From Pseudoxanthomonas sangjuensis (GTDB taxonomy: Bacteria > Pseudomonadota > Gammaproteobacteria > Xanthomonadales > Xanthomonadaceae), in the NCBI RefSeq assembly GCF_010211755.1, contig NZ_PDWR01000027.1, positions 1 to 47,894 of the forward strand: 47,894 bases of DNA. Direction: 5' to 3'. The position numbers and the translations under genes are program-made. The notes under the pieces were generated by a model. That model searched no databases. It was given only the letters and a program-made list of their open reading frames with translations, and had not been told where the DNA came from. Shown piece after piece: positions 1 through 8,400 of this stretch (within the stretch, counting starts at the first letter, position 1; every line of letters begins with the position of its first letter).

Positions 1-98
1 CCCTCAGCGCGCAGCGGCCGCACCGGCGTATGGAGGGGCGCAGTGGCGGGGATCCGGGGCATGGGGGCTCCTGCGGGGAAACGGGCGAGCCGGAAAGG

Positions 99-125
99 CC
101 AATGGCCCCGTTATGGGGCCATTGG
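99..125 (-). terminator. Hairpin downstream of clpX
   Basis: A perfect 11-bp inverted repeat (99-109 with 115-125, 5-nt loop) lies 64 bp beyond the clpX stop codon. On the minus strand it is followed only by a short CCTTTCC, so the U-tract is weak. It probably ends or protects the tig-clpP-clpX transcript. Nothing else is seen in 1-188. Confidence 0.5.
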
Positions 126-188
126 CGGGAGGATGCAAGCGTTTGTCCGCACAACCTTGAACCGGGGCGGCTCGCGGGTCCCGGCGGT

Positions 189-1472
<1,284 letters not shown>

Positions 1473-1605
1473 TGCTTTGTTTGCCACTGGTTCGCCGGGT
1501 AGCCGGCGGGGGTTTCGGGTCCGAGAATAGCACAGGCTCCGGGGGACGCCAGCGCCGCCCCGGGGGGTGTGCAACCTGTTGATTCCGCTGGAATGATCGG
1601 CAGGC

Positions 1606-2232
1606 TCAGGACGCCTGGATCGACTCTTCCGGGCGCCGCTCCAGCACCTGGTCGACCAGGCCGTAGGCCTGCGCCTCGGCGGCGCTCTTGAAGTTGTCGC
1701 GCTCGGTGTCGCGCTCGATGGTTTCCAGCGCCTGGCCGGTGTGCCTGGCCAGAATCTCGTTGAGGGTCTGGCGCATCTTCAGGATCTCGCGGGCGTGGAT
1801 GTCGATGTCCGTCGCCTGGCCCTGGAAGCCGCCCAGCGGCTGGTGGATCATCACCCGCGAATTCGGCAGGGCGTAACGCTTGCCCTTCGCGCCCGCGGCC
1901 AGCAGCACCGCGCCCATGCTCGCCGCCTGGCCGACGCAGATGGTGCTGACGTCCGGCTTGATGTACTGCATGGTGTCGTAGATCGCCATGCCCGCGGTGA
2001 CGATGCCGCCCGGCGAGTTGATGTAGAAGCTGATGTCCTTCTCCGGGTTCTCCGCTTCCAGGAACAGCATCTGCGCGACGATCACGTTGGCGACGTGGTC
2101 GTCGACGCCGCCGACCAGGAAGATCACCCGCTCCTTCAGCAGGCGCGAGTAGATGTCGTAGGCGCGCTCGCCGCGGCTGGTCTGCTCGACCACCATCGGG
2201 ACCAGGTTCAGGGCTTTGGTTTCGATGCTCAT
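1606..2232 (-). CDS. clpP: ATP-dependent Clp protease proteolytic subunit ClpP
   Basis: A 208-aa serine protease that forms the double-heptamer barrel degrading substrates delivered by ClpX. The catalytic triad is visible as S105 (GQAASMG), H130 (MIHQPLGG) and D179 (RDTERDN), with the same spacing as the E. coli precursor (S111, H136, D185). A short N-terminal stretch before residue 14 fits the propeptide that ClpP removes from itself. It sits between tig and clpX on the same strand, 61 bp after tig, in the standard proteobacterial protein quality-control cluster. Confidence 0.98.
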   Translation of the reverse strand: MSIETKALNLVPMVVEQTSRGERAYDIYSRLLKERVIFLVGGVDDHVANVIVAQMLFLEAENPEKDISFYINSPGGIVTAGMAIYDTMQYIKPDVSTICVGQAASMGAVLLAAGAKGKRYALPNSRVMIHQPLGGFQGQATDIDIHAREILKMRQTLNEILARHTGQALETIERDTERDNFKSAAEAQAYGLVDQVLERRPEESIQAS

Positions 2233-2293
2233 TTGCGTTCCTGTTGTCGAGTTCGTGCCGCCGCGCCGACCTGGTCGCCGGTACGCGATCCGC

Positions 2294-3589
2294 TTACTGG
2301 CGGATCGCGTCCTGGAAGGATAGCGCCTGCTCGGTGTGCTGGGCGCGCTCGGCGATCCAGTCGATCACCTGCTCTTCCATCACCCGGGACTGCAGCCCGG
2401 ACATCAACTGGGGATCGTTGCGGTACAACTCAATGACCTGCTCCGGCTCCTCGTAGGTCGAGGCGATCAGGCGCAGGGTTTCGTTCAGGCGCTTCGGATC
2501 CAGACGCAGCTGGTTGCGGCGCGCGACCTCGCCGACCAGCAGGCCGACGAGAACCCGCTTGCGGGCCGCGTCCATGAAACCCTGGTGCGCGTCCGCCGGC
2601 ACCTGCCCGACCGGCTGGCCGGCGCGGCGCGCCTGCTCGACCTGGTTGGCCAGCAGGGCGCGGGCCTCGTTCTCGACCAGGCGCGGCGGCATTTCCACGT
2701 GCGCCCAGGTGGCGATGATCTGCTCGCCGACCTCGCGACGCAGGCGGTTGGCCAGCGCGCCCTTCAGTTCGCGCTCGAGGTTGCTGCGGATGTCGGCGCG
2801 GAACTGCTCGGGGTCGCCGCTCTTCACGCCGAAGCTCTTGATGAAGGCCTTGTCGACCGGCGGCAGCACCGATTCGGCCACGTCGGTGACCTTGACGTAG
2901 ACCTTGACCTGGCGGCCGGCCAGTTGCGGCACGCGCCAGTTGGCCGGGAAGTCGACGTCGATCTCCTTCTCCTCGCCCGCGGCCAGGCCGACCAGCGCAT
3001 TCTCGATCTGCGGGAACATCACGCCGGAACCGATGATCGTCGCGCCCTTCTCCACGCCTTCGGCGGGCAGGCGCTCATCGCCGGCCTGCGACCAGGTCTC
3101 CAGCGCGACGCGGTCGCCTTCCTTCGCGGCGCGCTCGACGCTCTTGTACTCGCGGCGCTGCAGGCGCAGGTTCTCGATCATCTGGTCGATGTCGGCCTCG
3201 GTGACTTCCGAGGTATGGCGGATCACGTTGAGCTTGGCGACGTCGATGTCGCCGAAGTCCGGCACCACCTCGAAGGTGGCGACCCACTCCAGTTCGCTGC
3301 CGGCGACCGGCTCCAGGCGCGGGTTGCCGGCCAGGCGCAGCTCGTTCTCGCGCACGGCGGTGTCGAAGGTCTCGCGCAGCAGGCCGTCGAGGGCCTCGGC
3401 GCGCACCTGCTTGCCGAAGCGCTGCTCGATGACCTTGGGCGGGACCTTGCCGGGGCGGAAGCCCTTGATCCGCGCGGTGCGGGCGATTTCCTGCAGGCGG
3501 CCACCGATGTGGGTGTCCAGCCGCTCGGCCGGCAGGGTGAAACTCATGCGGCGCTCGAGGCTGCCGAGCGATTCCAGCGAAACTTGCAT
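2294..3589 (-). CDS. tig: Trigger factor, ribosome-associated chaperone
   Basis: A 431-aa chaperone that binds the ribosome exit tunnel and shelters nascent chains. The ribosome-binding signature GFRPGK is at residues 43-48, the position it has in E. coli trigger factor. A central FKBP-type peptidyl-prolyl isomerase domain follows (about 150-245), then the helical C-terminal arms. The start [14 protein letters not shown] is chosen because it places the signature correctly; the reading frame remains open upstream but encodes arginine/proline-rich non-homologous sequence. It is the first gene of the tig-clpP-clpX cluster and is divergent from the isocitrate dehydrogenase gene. Confidence 0.96.
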   Translation of the reverse strand: MQVSLESLGSLERRMSFTLPAERLDTHIGGRLQEIARTARIKGFRPGKVPPKVIEQRFGKQVRAEALDGLLRETFDTAVRENELRLAGNPRLEPVAGSELEWVATFEVVPDFGDIDVAKLNVIRHTSEVTEADIDQMIENLRLQRREYKSVERAAKEGDRVALETWSQAGDERLPAEGVEKGATIIGSGVMFPQIENALVGLAAGEEKEIDVDFPANWRVPQLAGRQVKVYVKVTDVAESVLPPVDKAFIKSFGVKSGDPEQFRADIRSNLERELKGALANRLRREVGEQIIATWAHVEMPPRLVENEARALLANQVEQARRAGQPVGQVPADAHQGFMDAARKRVLVGLLVGEVARRNQLRLDPKRLNETLRLIASTYEEPEQVIELYRNDPQLMSGLQSRVMEEQVIDWIAERAQHTEQALSFQDAIRQ

Positions 3590-3780
3590 AAAACCTGACT
3601 CCTGCCGCCGCGGCGCGGCCGCGGCCTGTGTTGAATGGTGTTCGGCAGCCCCGGCCGGACCCCCGGTCCGGCTTCGGCTGAACTTGATATTTTGGCCGAT
3701 TATGGCCCGGCCTGCCAGTAGAAGGCTGCGCCGCGGCGAAGCGGCCGGCCTCCGCTTCCCCCGCCGCAGGAGCGCTTTGC

Positions 3781-3815
3781 CGCCCGCCCCGCAAGGCGGG
3801 CGCGACCAAAGTCGC
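3781..3815. repeat. Palindromic intergenic repeat (REP-like)
   Basis: Two adjacent inverted repeats lie in the 326-bp tig/icd divergent gap. One is an 8-bp stem, 3781-3788 with 3795-3802. The other is a 5-bp stem GCGAC-caaa-GTCGC, 3802-3806 with 3811-3815. The second core resembles short palindromes scattered through xanthomonad genomes (established pattern; membership here is inferred). Apart from this element and the icd promoter, no gene is seen in 3590-3915. Confidence 0.55.
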
Positions 3816-3845
3816 TTGGGCCGGCAACGGCCGTTCGGGCATAAT
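3816..3845 (+). promoter_or_regulatory. Candidate sigma-70 promoter of the isocitrate dehydrogenase gene
   Basis: The -35 box is TTGGGC (3816-3821), the spacer is 18 nt and the -10 box is CATAAT (3840-3845), 70 bp before the start codon. The -35 begins directly after the palindrome ending at 3815. This is the best-looking promoter in the gap, found by eye only. Confidence 0.5.
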
Positions 3846-3915
3846 TGCGCCTGAAACTTGTTCCCGCGCCCGGCCTGCCGGCCTCTGCGCACCTCCCCCT
3901 GTTCGGAATCAGACA

Positions 3916-4923
3916 ATGACCCAGACGATTACGGTCATCCGTGGCGACGGCATCGGCCCGGAGATCATGGACGCCACCCTGTACGTGCTCGAAGCGTTGA
4001 AACCGGGCCTGAGCTACGAAGAGGCCGACGCCGGCCTGGTCGCGCTGGAGAAGCACGGCGAGCTGCTGCCGCAGGCCACCCTGGATTCGATCCGCAAGAA
4101 CAAGGTCGCGCTGAAGAGCCCGTTGACCACCCCGGTCGGCGAAGGCTTCAGCTCGATCAACGTGGCCCTGCGCCGCGCCTTCGACCTGTACGCCAACGTG
4201 CGCCCGGCCAAGTCGTTCCCGAACACCAAGTCGCGCTTCCCGATGGGCGTGGACCTGATCACCGTGCGCGAGAACACCGAGGGCGCCTACATCGGCGAAG
4301 GCCAGTCGATCACCGAGGACGGCGAAACCGCGACGCTGATGCAGAAGATCACCCGCAAGGGCTCCGAGCGCATCGTCCGCTACGCCTTCGACCTGGCCCG
4401 CGCGACCGGGCGCAAGAAGGTCACCCTGGTGCACAAGGCCAACATCCTGAAGACCACCTCAGGCCTGTTCCTGAAGGTCGGGCGCGAGGTGGCCGCGCAG
4501 TACCCGGACATCGAGTGCAACGAGATGATCGTCGACAACACCTGCATGCAGCTGGTGATGCGGCCGGAGCAGTTCGACATCATCTGCACCACCAACCTGT
4601 TCGGCGACATCATCTCCGACCTGTGCGCCGGCCTGGTCGGCGGCCTCGGCCTGGCGCCGGGCGCCAACATCGGCAAGGACGCGGCGATCTTCGAGGCCGT
4701 GCACGGCTCGGCCCCGGACATCGCCGGCAAGGGCATCGCCAACCCGTGCGCGCTGCTGCTGGGCGCGGCGCAGATGCTCGACCACATCGGCCAGCCGCAG
4801 AACGCCGAGCGCCTGCGCAAGGCCATCGTCGCCACGCTGGAAGCCAAGGATTCGCTGACCCCGGACCTCGGCGGCAGCGGCACCACGATGACGTTCGCCA
4901 AGGCCATCGCCAGCCGCCTGTAA
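3916..4923 (+). CDS. icd: NAD-type isocitrate dehydrogenase
   Basis: A 335-aa beta-decarboxylating dehydrogenase that converts isocitrate to 2-oxoglutarate in the TCA cycle. It has the family's N-terminal GDGIGPEI and the metal/substrate region ([10 protein letters not shown], with its aspartates). In the HGSAP-DI motif, D268 and I269 sit where E. coli NADP enzyme has Lys-Tyr. That substitution is the known mark of NAD specificity. The length matches the short homoisocitrate-dehydrogenase-like class found in Xanthomonas, not the 416-aa E. coli class. Homoisocitrate or isopropylmalate dehydrogenase are alternatives, but there is no leucine or lysine pathway context. It is monocistronic, with its own promoter and terminator. 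Confidence 0.88.
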   Translation: MTQTITVIRGDGIGPEIMDATLYVLEALKPGLSYEEADAGLVALEKHGELLPQATLDSIRKNKVALKSPLTTPVGEGFSSINVALRRAFDLYANVRPAKSFPNTKSRFPMGVDLITVRENTEGAYIGEGQSITEDGETATLMQKITRKGSERIVRYAFDLARATGRKKVTLVHKANILKTTSGLFLKVGREVAAQYPDIECNEMIVDNTCMQLVMRPEQFDIICTTNLFGDIISDLCAGLVGGLGLAPGANIGKDAAIFEAVHGSAPDIAGKGIANPCALLLGAAQMLDHIGQPQNAERLRKAIVATLEAKDSLTPDLGGSGTTMTFAKAIASRL

Positions 4924-4952
4924 AAGCAGCGGCGGAATCGCGATCCACCGGA

Positions 4953-4979
4953 AACGGGACGCCGCAGCGTCCCGTTTTT
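4953..4979 (+). terminator. Rho-independent terminator after icd
   Basis: A 10-bp perfect stem (4953-4962 with 4967-4976), CGCA loop and a T run ending at 4979, 30 bp after the icd stop codon. Confidence 0.92.
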
Positions 4980-5066
4980 GTTCGTGCCTGTCCCATCGGC
5001 GGGCTTGGACGGCCGAGCCGGAATCCGCAGAATTCCCGGCGCCCTCCCCCGGCAGGAACCCGTTCG

Positions 5067-6383
5067 ATGTCCGTCCGTCCCAGCGCACTGGCGCTGACCC
5101 CACTGCCGCTGTTCCTGGCGCTGTTCTTCGGCGCCGGCGTGTATTTCACCCTGCACGGCGAAGCGATGGGCTTCTACCAGTTGCGCGCGCCGGTGGCGAT
5201 CCTGCCGGCGCTGGCGTGGGCGGCGTGGCTGGCGAAGCGGCGCGGCCTGCCGGCCGGCGACATCCTGCTGCGCGGCATGGGCGACGCGAACATCGTGCTG
5301 ATGTGCCTGATCTTCCTGCTCGCCGGCGCCTTCGCCACCGTGTCGAAGGCGATCGGCGCGGTCGATGCGGTGGTGCAGCTGGGCGTGGGCGCGCTGCCGT
5401 CGGCGCTGCTCCTGCCCGGGCTGTTCGTGCTAGCTTCGCTGATCTCGCTGGCGATCGGCACGTCGATGGGCACCATCGCCGCGGTGGTGCCCATCGCGCT
5501 GGGCGTGGCCGAGGCGGCGGGGCTGGACACCGCATTGGTGGTCGGCACGGTGATCGGCGGGGCGATGTTCGGCGACAACCTGTCGGTGATCTCCGACACC
5601 ACGATCGCCGCCACCCGCACCCAGGGCGCGGAGATGCGCGACAAGTTCCGCGAGAACTTCAGGATCGCGCTGCCGGCGGCGCTGGCCACCGCGCTGTTGC
5701 TCGGCCTCGCCGGCGATTCGGCGCCGGTCGCCACCGAAACCGACGCTTCGCCATGGCTGCTGCTGCCTTACGTGCTGGTACTGGCGTTGGCGCTGCTCGG
5801 ACTGGACGTGCTGGTGGTGCTGGGCCTCGGCCTGGCGCTGGCCGGACTGTTCGGATTCGTGTTCGCCGCCGACTATGGCCCGGTCGAATTCGCGGCCGAT
5901 GCCTGGACCGGTTTCGAGGGCATGACCGAAATCCTGCTGCTATCGCTGCTGATCGGCGGCCTCGGCGCACTGATGAAGGAAGCCGGCGGCCTGGCCTGGC
6001 TGGCGCAGGCGATCGACCGCGTCGCGCGCGGGCACAAGGGCCGCCGCACCGGCGAATTCAGCATCGCCGCGCTGTCGGCCACCGCCGACGTGTTCACTGC
6101 CAACAACACCGTCGCGATCCTGGTGGGCGGCGGCGTCGCCCGCGACATCGCCGCGCAGCACGGCATCTCCCCGCGCCGCGCCGCCAGCGTGCTGGACATC
6201 TTTGCCTGCATCCCGCAAGGCCTGCTGCCGTACGGGGCGCAGATCCTGCTGGCGGCGTCGCTGTCCTCGGTGTCGCCGCTGGCGCTGAGCGGCAAGGTGT
6301 ACTACTGCTGGATCCTGGCGGCGGTCACGATCGCCTTCATGCTGTGGCCGGGACGCCGGGAAAAAGCCGCCACCGGCACATGA
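5067..6383 (+). CDS. NhaC-family Na+/H+ antiporter-like membrane transporter
   Basis: A 438-aa polytopic inner-membrane protein with roughly 11-12 hydrophobic segments. The diagnostic stretch GDNLSVISDTT begins at residue 169 and is followed by a charged RDKFRENF loop, as in NhaC and related antiporters. A second conserved region, ADVFTANNTVAILV, lies in the C-terminal half. It probably exchanges sodium for protons, or an organic ion pair; the substrate cannot be told from sequence. The ATG at 5067 is preceded by AGGAA at a good distance. The same frame remains open upstream through icd, which is chance readthrough in GC-rich DNA. It stands alone, convergent with the next gene. Confidence 0.85.
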   Translation: MSVRPSALALTPLPLFLALFFGAGVYFTLHGEAMGFYQLRAPVAILPALAWAAWLAKRRGLPAGDILLRGMGDANIVLMCLIFLLAGAFATVSKAIGAVDAVVQLGVGALPSALLLPGLFVLASLISLAIGTSMGTIAAVVPIALGVAEAAGLDTALVVGTVIGGAMFGDNLSVISDTTIAATRTQGAEMRDKFRENFRIALPAALATALLLGLAGDSAPVATETDASPWLLLPYVLVLALALLGLDVLVVLGLGLALAGLFGFVFAADYGPVEFAADAWTGFEGMTEILLLSLLIGGLGALMKEAGGLAWLAQAIDRVARGHKGRRTGEFSIAALSATADVFTANNTVAILVGGGVARDIAAQHGISPRRAASVLDIFACIPQGLLPYGAQILLAASLSSVSPLALSGKVYYCWILAAVTIAFMLWPGRREKAATGT

Positions 6384-6385
6384 AG

Positions 6386-6406
6386 AAGGGCGCATTCGCG
6401 CCCCTT
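6386..6406. terminator. Hairpin between convergent genes
   Basis: AAGGGCGC (6386-6393) pairs with GCGCCCCTT (6398-6406, one bulged C) around an ATTC loop. It sits in the 52-bp gap between two converging genes, so it may serve both strands. There is no strong T run on either side. Confidence 0.5.
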
Positions 6407-6435
6407 GCCCCACCCTCCGGGAACGGCGGAAACCG

Positions 6436-7197
6436 TCAGTTGCGCGACTGCAGCTTCGACAGCAGGCGCAGGAACTCGACATACAGCCACACCAGCGCGA
6501 CCAGCAGGCCGAACGCGCCGTACCACTCCATGTACTTCGGCGCGCCCTCTTCGACGCCCGATTCGATGAAGTCGAAGTCCAGCACCAGGTTCAGCGCCGC
6601 GATCACCACCACGAACAGGCTGAAACCGATGCCGATCAGGCCCGAGTCGTGGATGAACGGGATATTGACCCCGAACAGGCGCAGCGCCATCGACGCCAGG
6701 TACACCAGGAAGATGCCGCCGGTGGCCGCGGCCACGCCCAACTTGAAGTTCTCGGTGGCCTTGATCAGGCCGCTGCGGTAGGCGAACAGCAGCGTGAACA
6801 GGGTGCCGAAGGTCAGCAGAACGGCCTGGAACACGATGCCCTGGTACAGGTGGTTGTACAGCGCCGAGATCGCACCGAGGAAGAAGCCTTCGACCAGCGC
6901 GTACAGCGGCGCGGTGACCGGCGCCCACTGCTTCTTGAACGCGGTGACCATGGCCAGGACCAGCCCGCCGATGGCACCGCCCCAGACGTACACGGCGAAA
7001 CCGGGCGCGATTTCGCCATCGGCGCCAAACGCGCGCGACCAGGCGAAAGCCGCCGTCAGCACGGTCAGCAGCAGCAGGAAGCCGGTCTTGTTGACCGTGC
7101 CGTTGAGGGTCATCGCCCCGGCATCGCGGGCGACGACGGCGCCGCTGCCGAGGTCGAGGAAGGTCGATTCCTTGAGTACCGGGTTGCCGCTGCGCAT
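6436..7197 (-). CDS. Bax inhibitor-1/YccA-family membrane protein
   Basis: A 253-aa protein of the Bax-inhibitor-1 superfamily, in the bacterial YccA-like branch whose proteins begin with a RSGNPVL-type leader. About seven transmembrane helices follow from residue 30 onward, ending in a hydrophobic helix and a short charged tail. Relatives conduct calcium or interact with FtsH; the role here is unknown. The start at 7197 is supported by AGGGGAT five nucleotides upstream. An in-frame extension to 7341 would add a non-homologous leader and run into the tRNA promoter region, so it is not used. Confidence 0.86.
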   Translation of the reverse strand: MRSGNPVLKESTFLDLGSGAVVARDAGAMTLNGTVNKTGFLLLLTVLTAAFAWSRAFGADGEIAPGFAVYVWGGAIGGLVLAMVTAFKKQWAPVTAPLYALVEGFFLGAISALYNHLYQGIVFQAVLLTFGTLFTLLFAYRSGLIKATENFKLGVAAATGGIFLVYLASMALRLFGVNIPFIHDSGLIGIGFSLFVVVIAALNLVLDFDFIESGVEEGAPKYMEWYGAFGLLVALVWLYVEFLRLLSKLQSRN

Positions 7198-7265
7198 GGA
7201 TATCCCCTGTGAGTCGATGGTTGCCTGCGCCGCAGGATACACCGGCCGGTTCCGGCGGCCTCGTG

Positions 7266-7294
7266 TTGACAGTCGCGGCGACGCTCCGGACAAT
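7266..7294 (+). promoter_or_regulatory. Strong sigma-70 promoter of the tRNA cluster
   Basis: A consensus -35 TTGACA (7266-7271), a 17-nt spacer and a -10 GACAAT (7289-7294). A GC-rich discriminator (GCACCTCCCGCG) follows, the type seen at stringently controlled stable-RNA promoters. It lies 57 bp before tRNA-Pro. Confidence 0.75.
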
Positions 7295-7351
7295 GCACCT
7301 CCCGCGCACCGCAAGGCGCCCGGGGCGTCCGCAACGACCACTCGAACCCGC

Positions 7352-7428
7352 CGGGGTATAGCGCAGTCTGGTAGCGCATCTGCTTTGGGAGCAGAGGGTC
7401 GGGGGTTCGAATCCCTCTACCCCGACCA
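7352..7428 (+). tRNA. tRNA-Pro (TGG)
   Basis: A 77-nt cloverleaf. The acceptor stem is CGGGGTA/TACCCCG, the anticodon loop is TTTGGGA with anticodon TGG, and the T arm is GGGGTTCGAATCCC. The CCA end is encoded. First gene of a Pro-Arg-His-Lys cluster. Confidence 0.97.
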
Positions 7429-7468
7429 GCTCGGTTCAAGTCCGGTGCCGCTATCATGGGCAGCATCC

Positions 7469-7545
7469 GCGCCCGTAGCTCAACCGGATAGAGCACCGGC
7501 CTTCTAAGCCGGCGGTTGCTGGTTCGAGTCCAGCCGGGCGCGCCA
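7469..7545 (+). tRNA. tRNA-Arg (TCT)
   Basis: A 77-nt cloverleaf. The acceptor stem is GCGCCCG/CGGGCGC, the anticodon stem CCGGC/GCCGG encloses CTTCTAA (anticodon TCT), and CCA is encoded. It reads AGA, a rare codon in GC-rich genomes. Confidence 0.97.
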
Positions 7546-7575
7546 TCGGTCGATGGCGGACAAGGTTTTCCAGTG

Positions 7576-7652
7576 GTGGCTGTAGCTCAGTTGGTTAGAG
7601 TACTGGATTGTGATTCCAGTTGTCGGGGGTTCGAGTCCCCTCAGCCACCCCA
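7576..7652 (+). tRNA. tRNA-His (GTG)
   Basis: The acceptor stem is GTGGCTG/CAGCCAC with C at position 73. A G is encoded at 7575 just before it, matching the extra G-1 required on tRNA-His, so the mature RNA starts at 7575. The anticodon loop TTGTGAT gives anticodon GTG. CCA is encoded. Confidence 0.97.
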
Positions 7653-7679
7653 CTCCACAGGCGTTCCGTCACGACGGGA

Positions 7680-7708
7680 TTGCCGGGCCGCATGGTAGCC
7701 GTTACACT
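7680..7708 (+). promoter_or_regulatory. Candidate internal promoter for tRNA-Lys
   Basis: A -35 TTGCCG (7680-7685), a 17-nt spacer and a -10 TACACT (7703-7708), ending 18 bp before tRNA-Lys. It would let tRNA-Lys be transcribed independently of the main cluster promoter. Confidence 0.45.
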
Positions 7709-7726
7709 ATGCGACCGAATTAAATC

Positions 7727-7802
7727 GGGCCGTTAGCTCAGTTGGTAGAGCAGTTGACTCTTAATCAATAGGTCCAAGGTTCGAATCCTTGACGGCCCAC
7801 CA
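7727..7802 (+). tRNA. tRNA-Lys (CTT), integration target
   Basis: A 76-nt cloverleaf. The acceptor stem is GGGCCGT/ACGGCCC, the anticodon loop is CTCTTAA with anticodon CTT, and CCA is encoded. Its 3' part from 7758 on, plus one base, is repeated exactly at 9332-9377. This is the signature of site-specific integration at a tRNA 3' end. The gene stays intact because the junction repeat restores the full sequence. Confidence 0.97.
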
Positions 7803-7803
7803 A
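7758..7803 (+). repeat. Left attachment site (attL), 46-bp direct repeat
   Basis: It starts at the anticodon loop of tRNA-Lys and runs through CCA plus one A. It is identical over 46 bp to 9332-9377; the flanking bases differ on both sides (A vs C before, T vs A after). Confidence 0.93.
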
Positions 7804-7810
7804 TAAAGAC

Positions 7811-7845
7811 AAGGACTTAGGTGCAAACCTGGGTCCTTTTTCTTT
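7811..7845 (+). terminator. Terminator directly after tRNA-Lys, brought in by the island
   Basis: AAGGACTTAGG (7811-7821) pairs with CCTGGGTCCTT (7828-7838), with two G-T wobbles, a 6-nt loop and a T-rich tail to 7845. It lies inside the island, so it replaces the original terminator that now stands at 9383-9412. Confidence 0.85.
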
Positions 7846-7881
7846 GGAAATTGGAAAAATTCCTGGAAAAACTCTGGAAAA
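7844..7881. repeat. Tandem GGAAA/GGAAAAA motifs in the left arm of the island
   Basis: Four copies of GGAAA to GGAAAAA occur within about 40 bp. The 14-mer TTGGAAAAATTCCT (7851-7864) recurs exactly at 9227-9240 near the other end. Its core GGAA-AAA-TTCC is palindromic. Repeats of this sort near both ends of an island are typical of integrase arm-type or excisionase binding sites; that role is inferred. Confidence 0.55.
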
Positions 7882-7991
7882 ATGAAGCCCTTCAAAGCCA
7901 TGTGGAATGGTCTCAGGGGAGTTGATGGAGTTAGGGTGATCAATTGCTCTAGACGGCGCTTTGGCGGGGGTAAGGGGCATGACCAAATTGC

Positions 7992-8030
7992 CTAGGGCGT
8001 CTCATTAACGCCTAGACAACGTTGTACAAT
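7992..8030 (+). promoter_or_regulatory. Palindrome cluster and -10 box upstream of the island genes
   Basis: The inverted repeat CTAGGGCGT/ACGCCTAG (7992-8000 with 8008-8015, one bulge) is followed by the perfect palindrome ACAACGTTGT (8016-8025). That overlaps TTGTACAA (8022-8029), which contains a -10-like TACAAT (8025-8030). No good -35 is visible at the right distance; the first palindrome occupies that region. This looks like an operator overlapping a regulated promoter. Confidence 0.45.
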
Positions 8031-8172
8031 CCTTAACGCCGGCTGCCGAAAGGCTAAACAAAGCCGATAGCCGGTCAGGGGATCGGGGGCTTTTTTAACA
8101 ATCTCCTAACAGATTTGTTGTAATTCTGGTCGTGGCGAAAAAACGCCACTGTCGGCCTGCCACGTGCAGGCC
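8031..8172 (+). ncRNA. Structured leader or small RNA with possible attenuator
   Basis: This interval precedes the island genes and can form a chain of hairpins. They are: CCGGCT/AGCCGG (8039-8044 with 8069-8074) enclosing GGCT/AGCC (8052-8055 with 8062-8065); a terminator stem (8060-8068 with 8082-8093); 8097-8104 with 8111-8119; a GTGGCG/CGCCAC stem (8132-8137 with 8144-8149); and GGCCTGC/GCAGGCC (8154-8160 with 8166-8172). The inner GGCT/AGCC pairing shares bases with the terminator stem, so the two compete. Whether this is a leader or a free small RNA of about 65 nt ending at 8096 cannot be decided. It matches no riboswitch I recognise. Confidence 0.4.
8060..8096 (+). terminator. Terminator-like hairpin in the leader of the island genes
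   Basis: AAAGCCGAT (8060-8068) pairs with ATCGG(GG)GCTTT (8082-8093, two bulged G) followed by an unbroken T6 run (8091-8096). It lies about 100 bp upstream of the 65-aa gene. It would end a short transcript or act as an attenuator. Confidence 0.6.
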
Positions 8173-8196
8173 AATCGTGTATGCATTGAGGTACTA

Positions 8197-8394
8197 ATGG
8201 AGACGCAAATGAACGCTCAACAGATTGCCAAAGATAAGCTTTTTGGCGAAGCGGGGCTGCGCGCGTCCAATTTCAAGCTGTTCCCGGGTCGTTCTAGGGA
8301 CGCGACGGCTGAGCAGGTCGCTCAACAAATTGTCGGATCAATTGAACGGATCGAAAAAGGTGAGCTTCAAGTCGTCGAAGACTTCGAGGACTGA
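8197..8394 (+). CDS. Small island protein, 65 aa, unknown function
   Basis: I do not recognise a named family. The protein begins METQMNAQQIAKDKLFG and ends in an acidic tail (VVEDFED). The middle GASNFKLFPG-like stretch (RASNFKLFPGRSRD) and a helix-friendly segment (AEQVAQQIVGSIERIEKG) look folded rather than random. The ATG at 8197 has GAGG five nucleotides upstream; the ATG at 8209 has GGAG six nucleotides upstream and would give 61 aa, so the exact start is open. Only 6 bp separate it from the next gene, so the two are almost certainly cotranscribed. Small size, acidic end and pairing would suit an antitoxin or adaptor, but no DNA-binding motif is clear. Confidence 0.75.
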   Translation: METQMNAQQIAKDKLFGEAGLRASNFKLFPGRSRDATAEQVAQQIVGSIERIEKGELQVVEDFED

Positions 8395-8400
8395 TATTGC

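Noticed and set aside
3858-6383. Single frame joining the icd region to the antiporter
   Set aside because: The upstream part is out of frame with icd and low-complexity; a strong terminator at 4953-4979 separates the genes. Only the part from 5067 is coding.
7761-7986. Minus-strand frames of 60-73 aa overlapping tRNA-Lys and the left edge of the island
   Set aside because: They are antisense translations of the tRNA and the terminator; endings like AVKDSNLGP and GRQGFEPW come from reading a tRNA backwards. No ribosome site.
7882-7995. 37-codon frame MKPFKAMWNGLRG in the left arm of the island
   Set aside because: Too short, Arg/Gly-rich, no proper ribosome site, lies in the repeat-rich arm; probably chance.
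8031-8172. Retron or type III toxin-antitoxin RNA
   Set aside because: No reverse transcriptase is present, and no tandem RNA repeats as in ToxIN-type loci. The region is reported only as a structured leader or small RNA.
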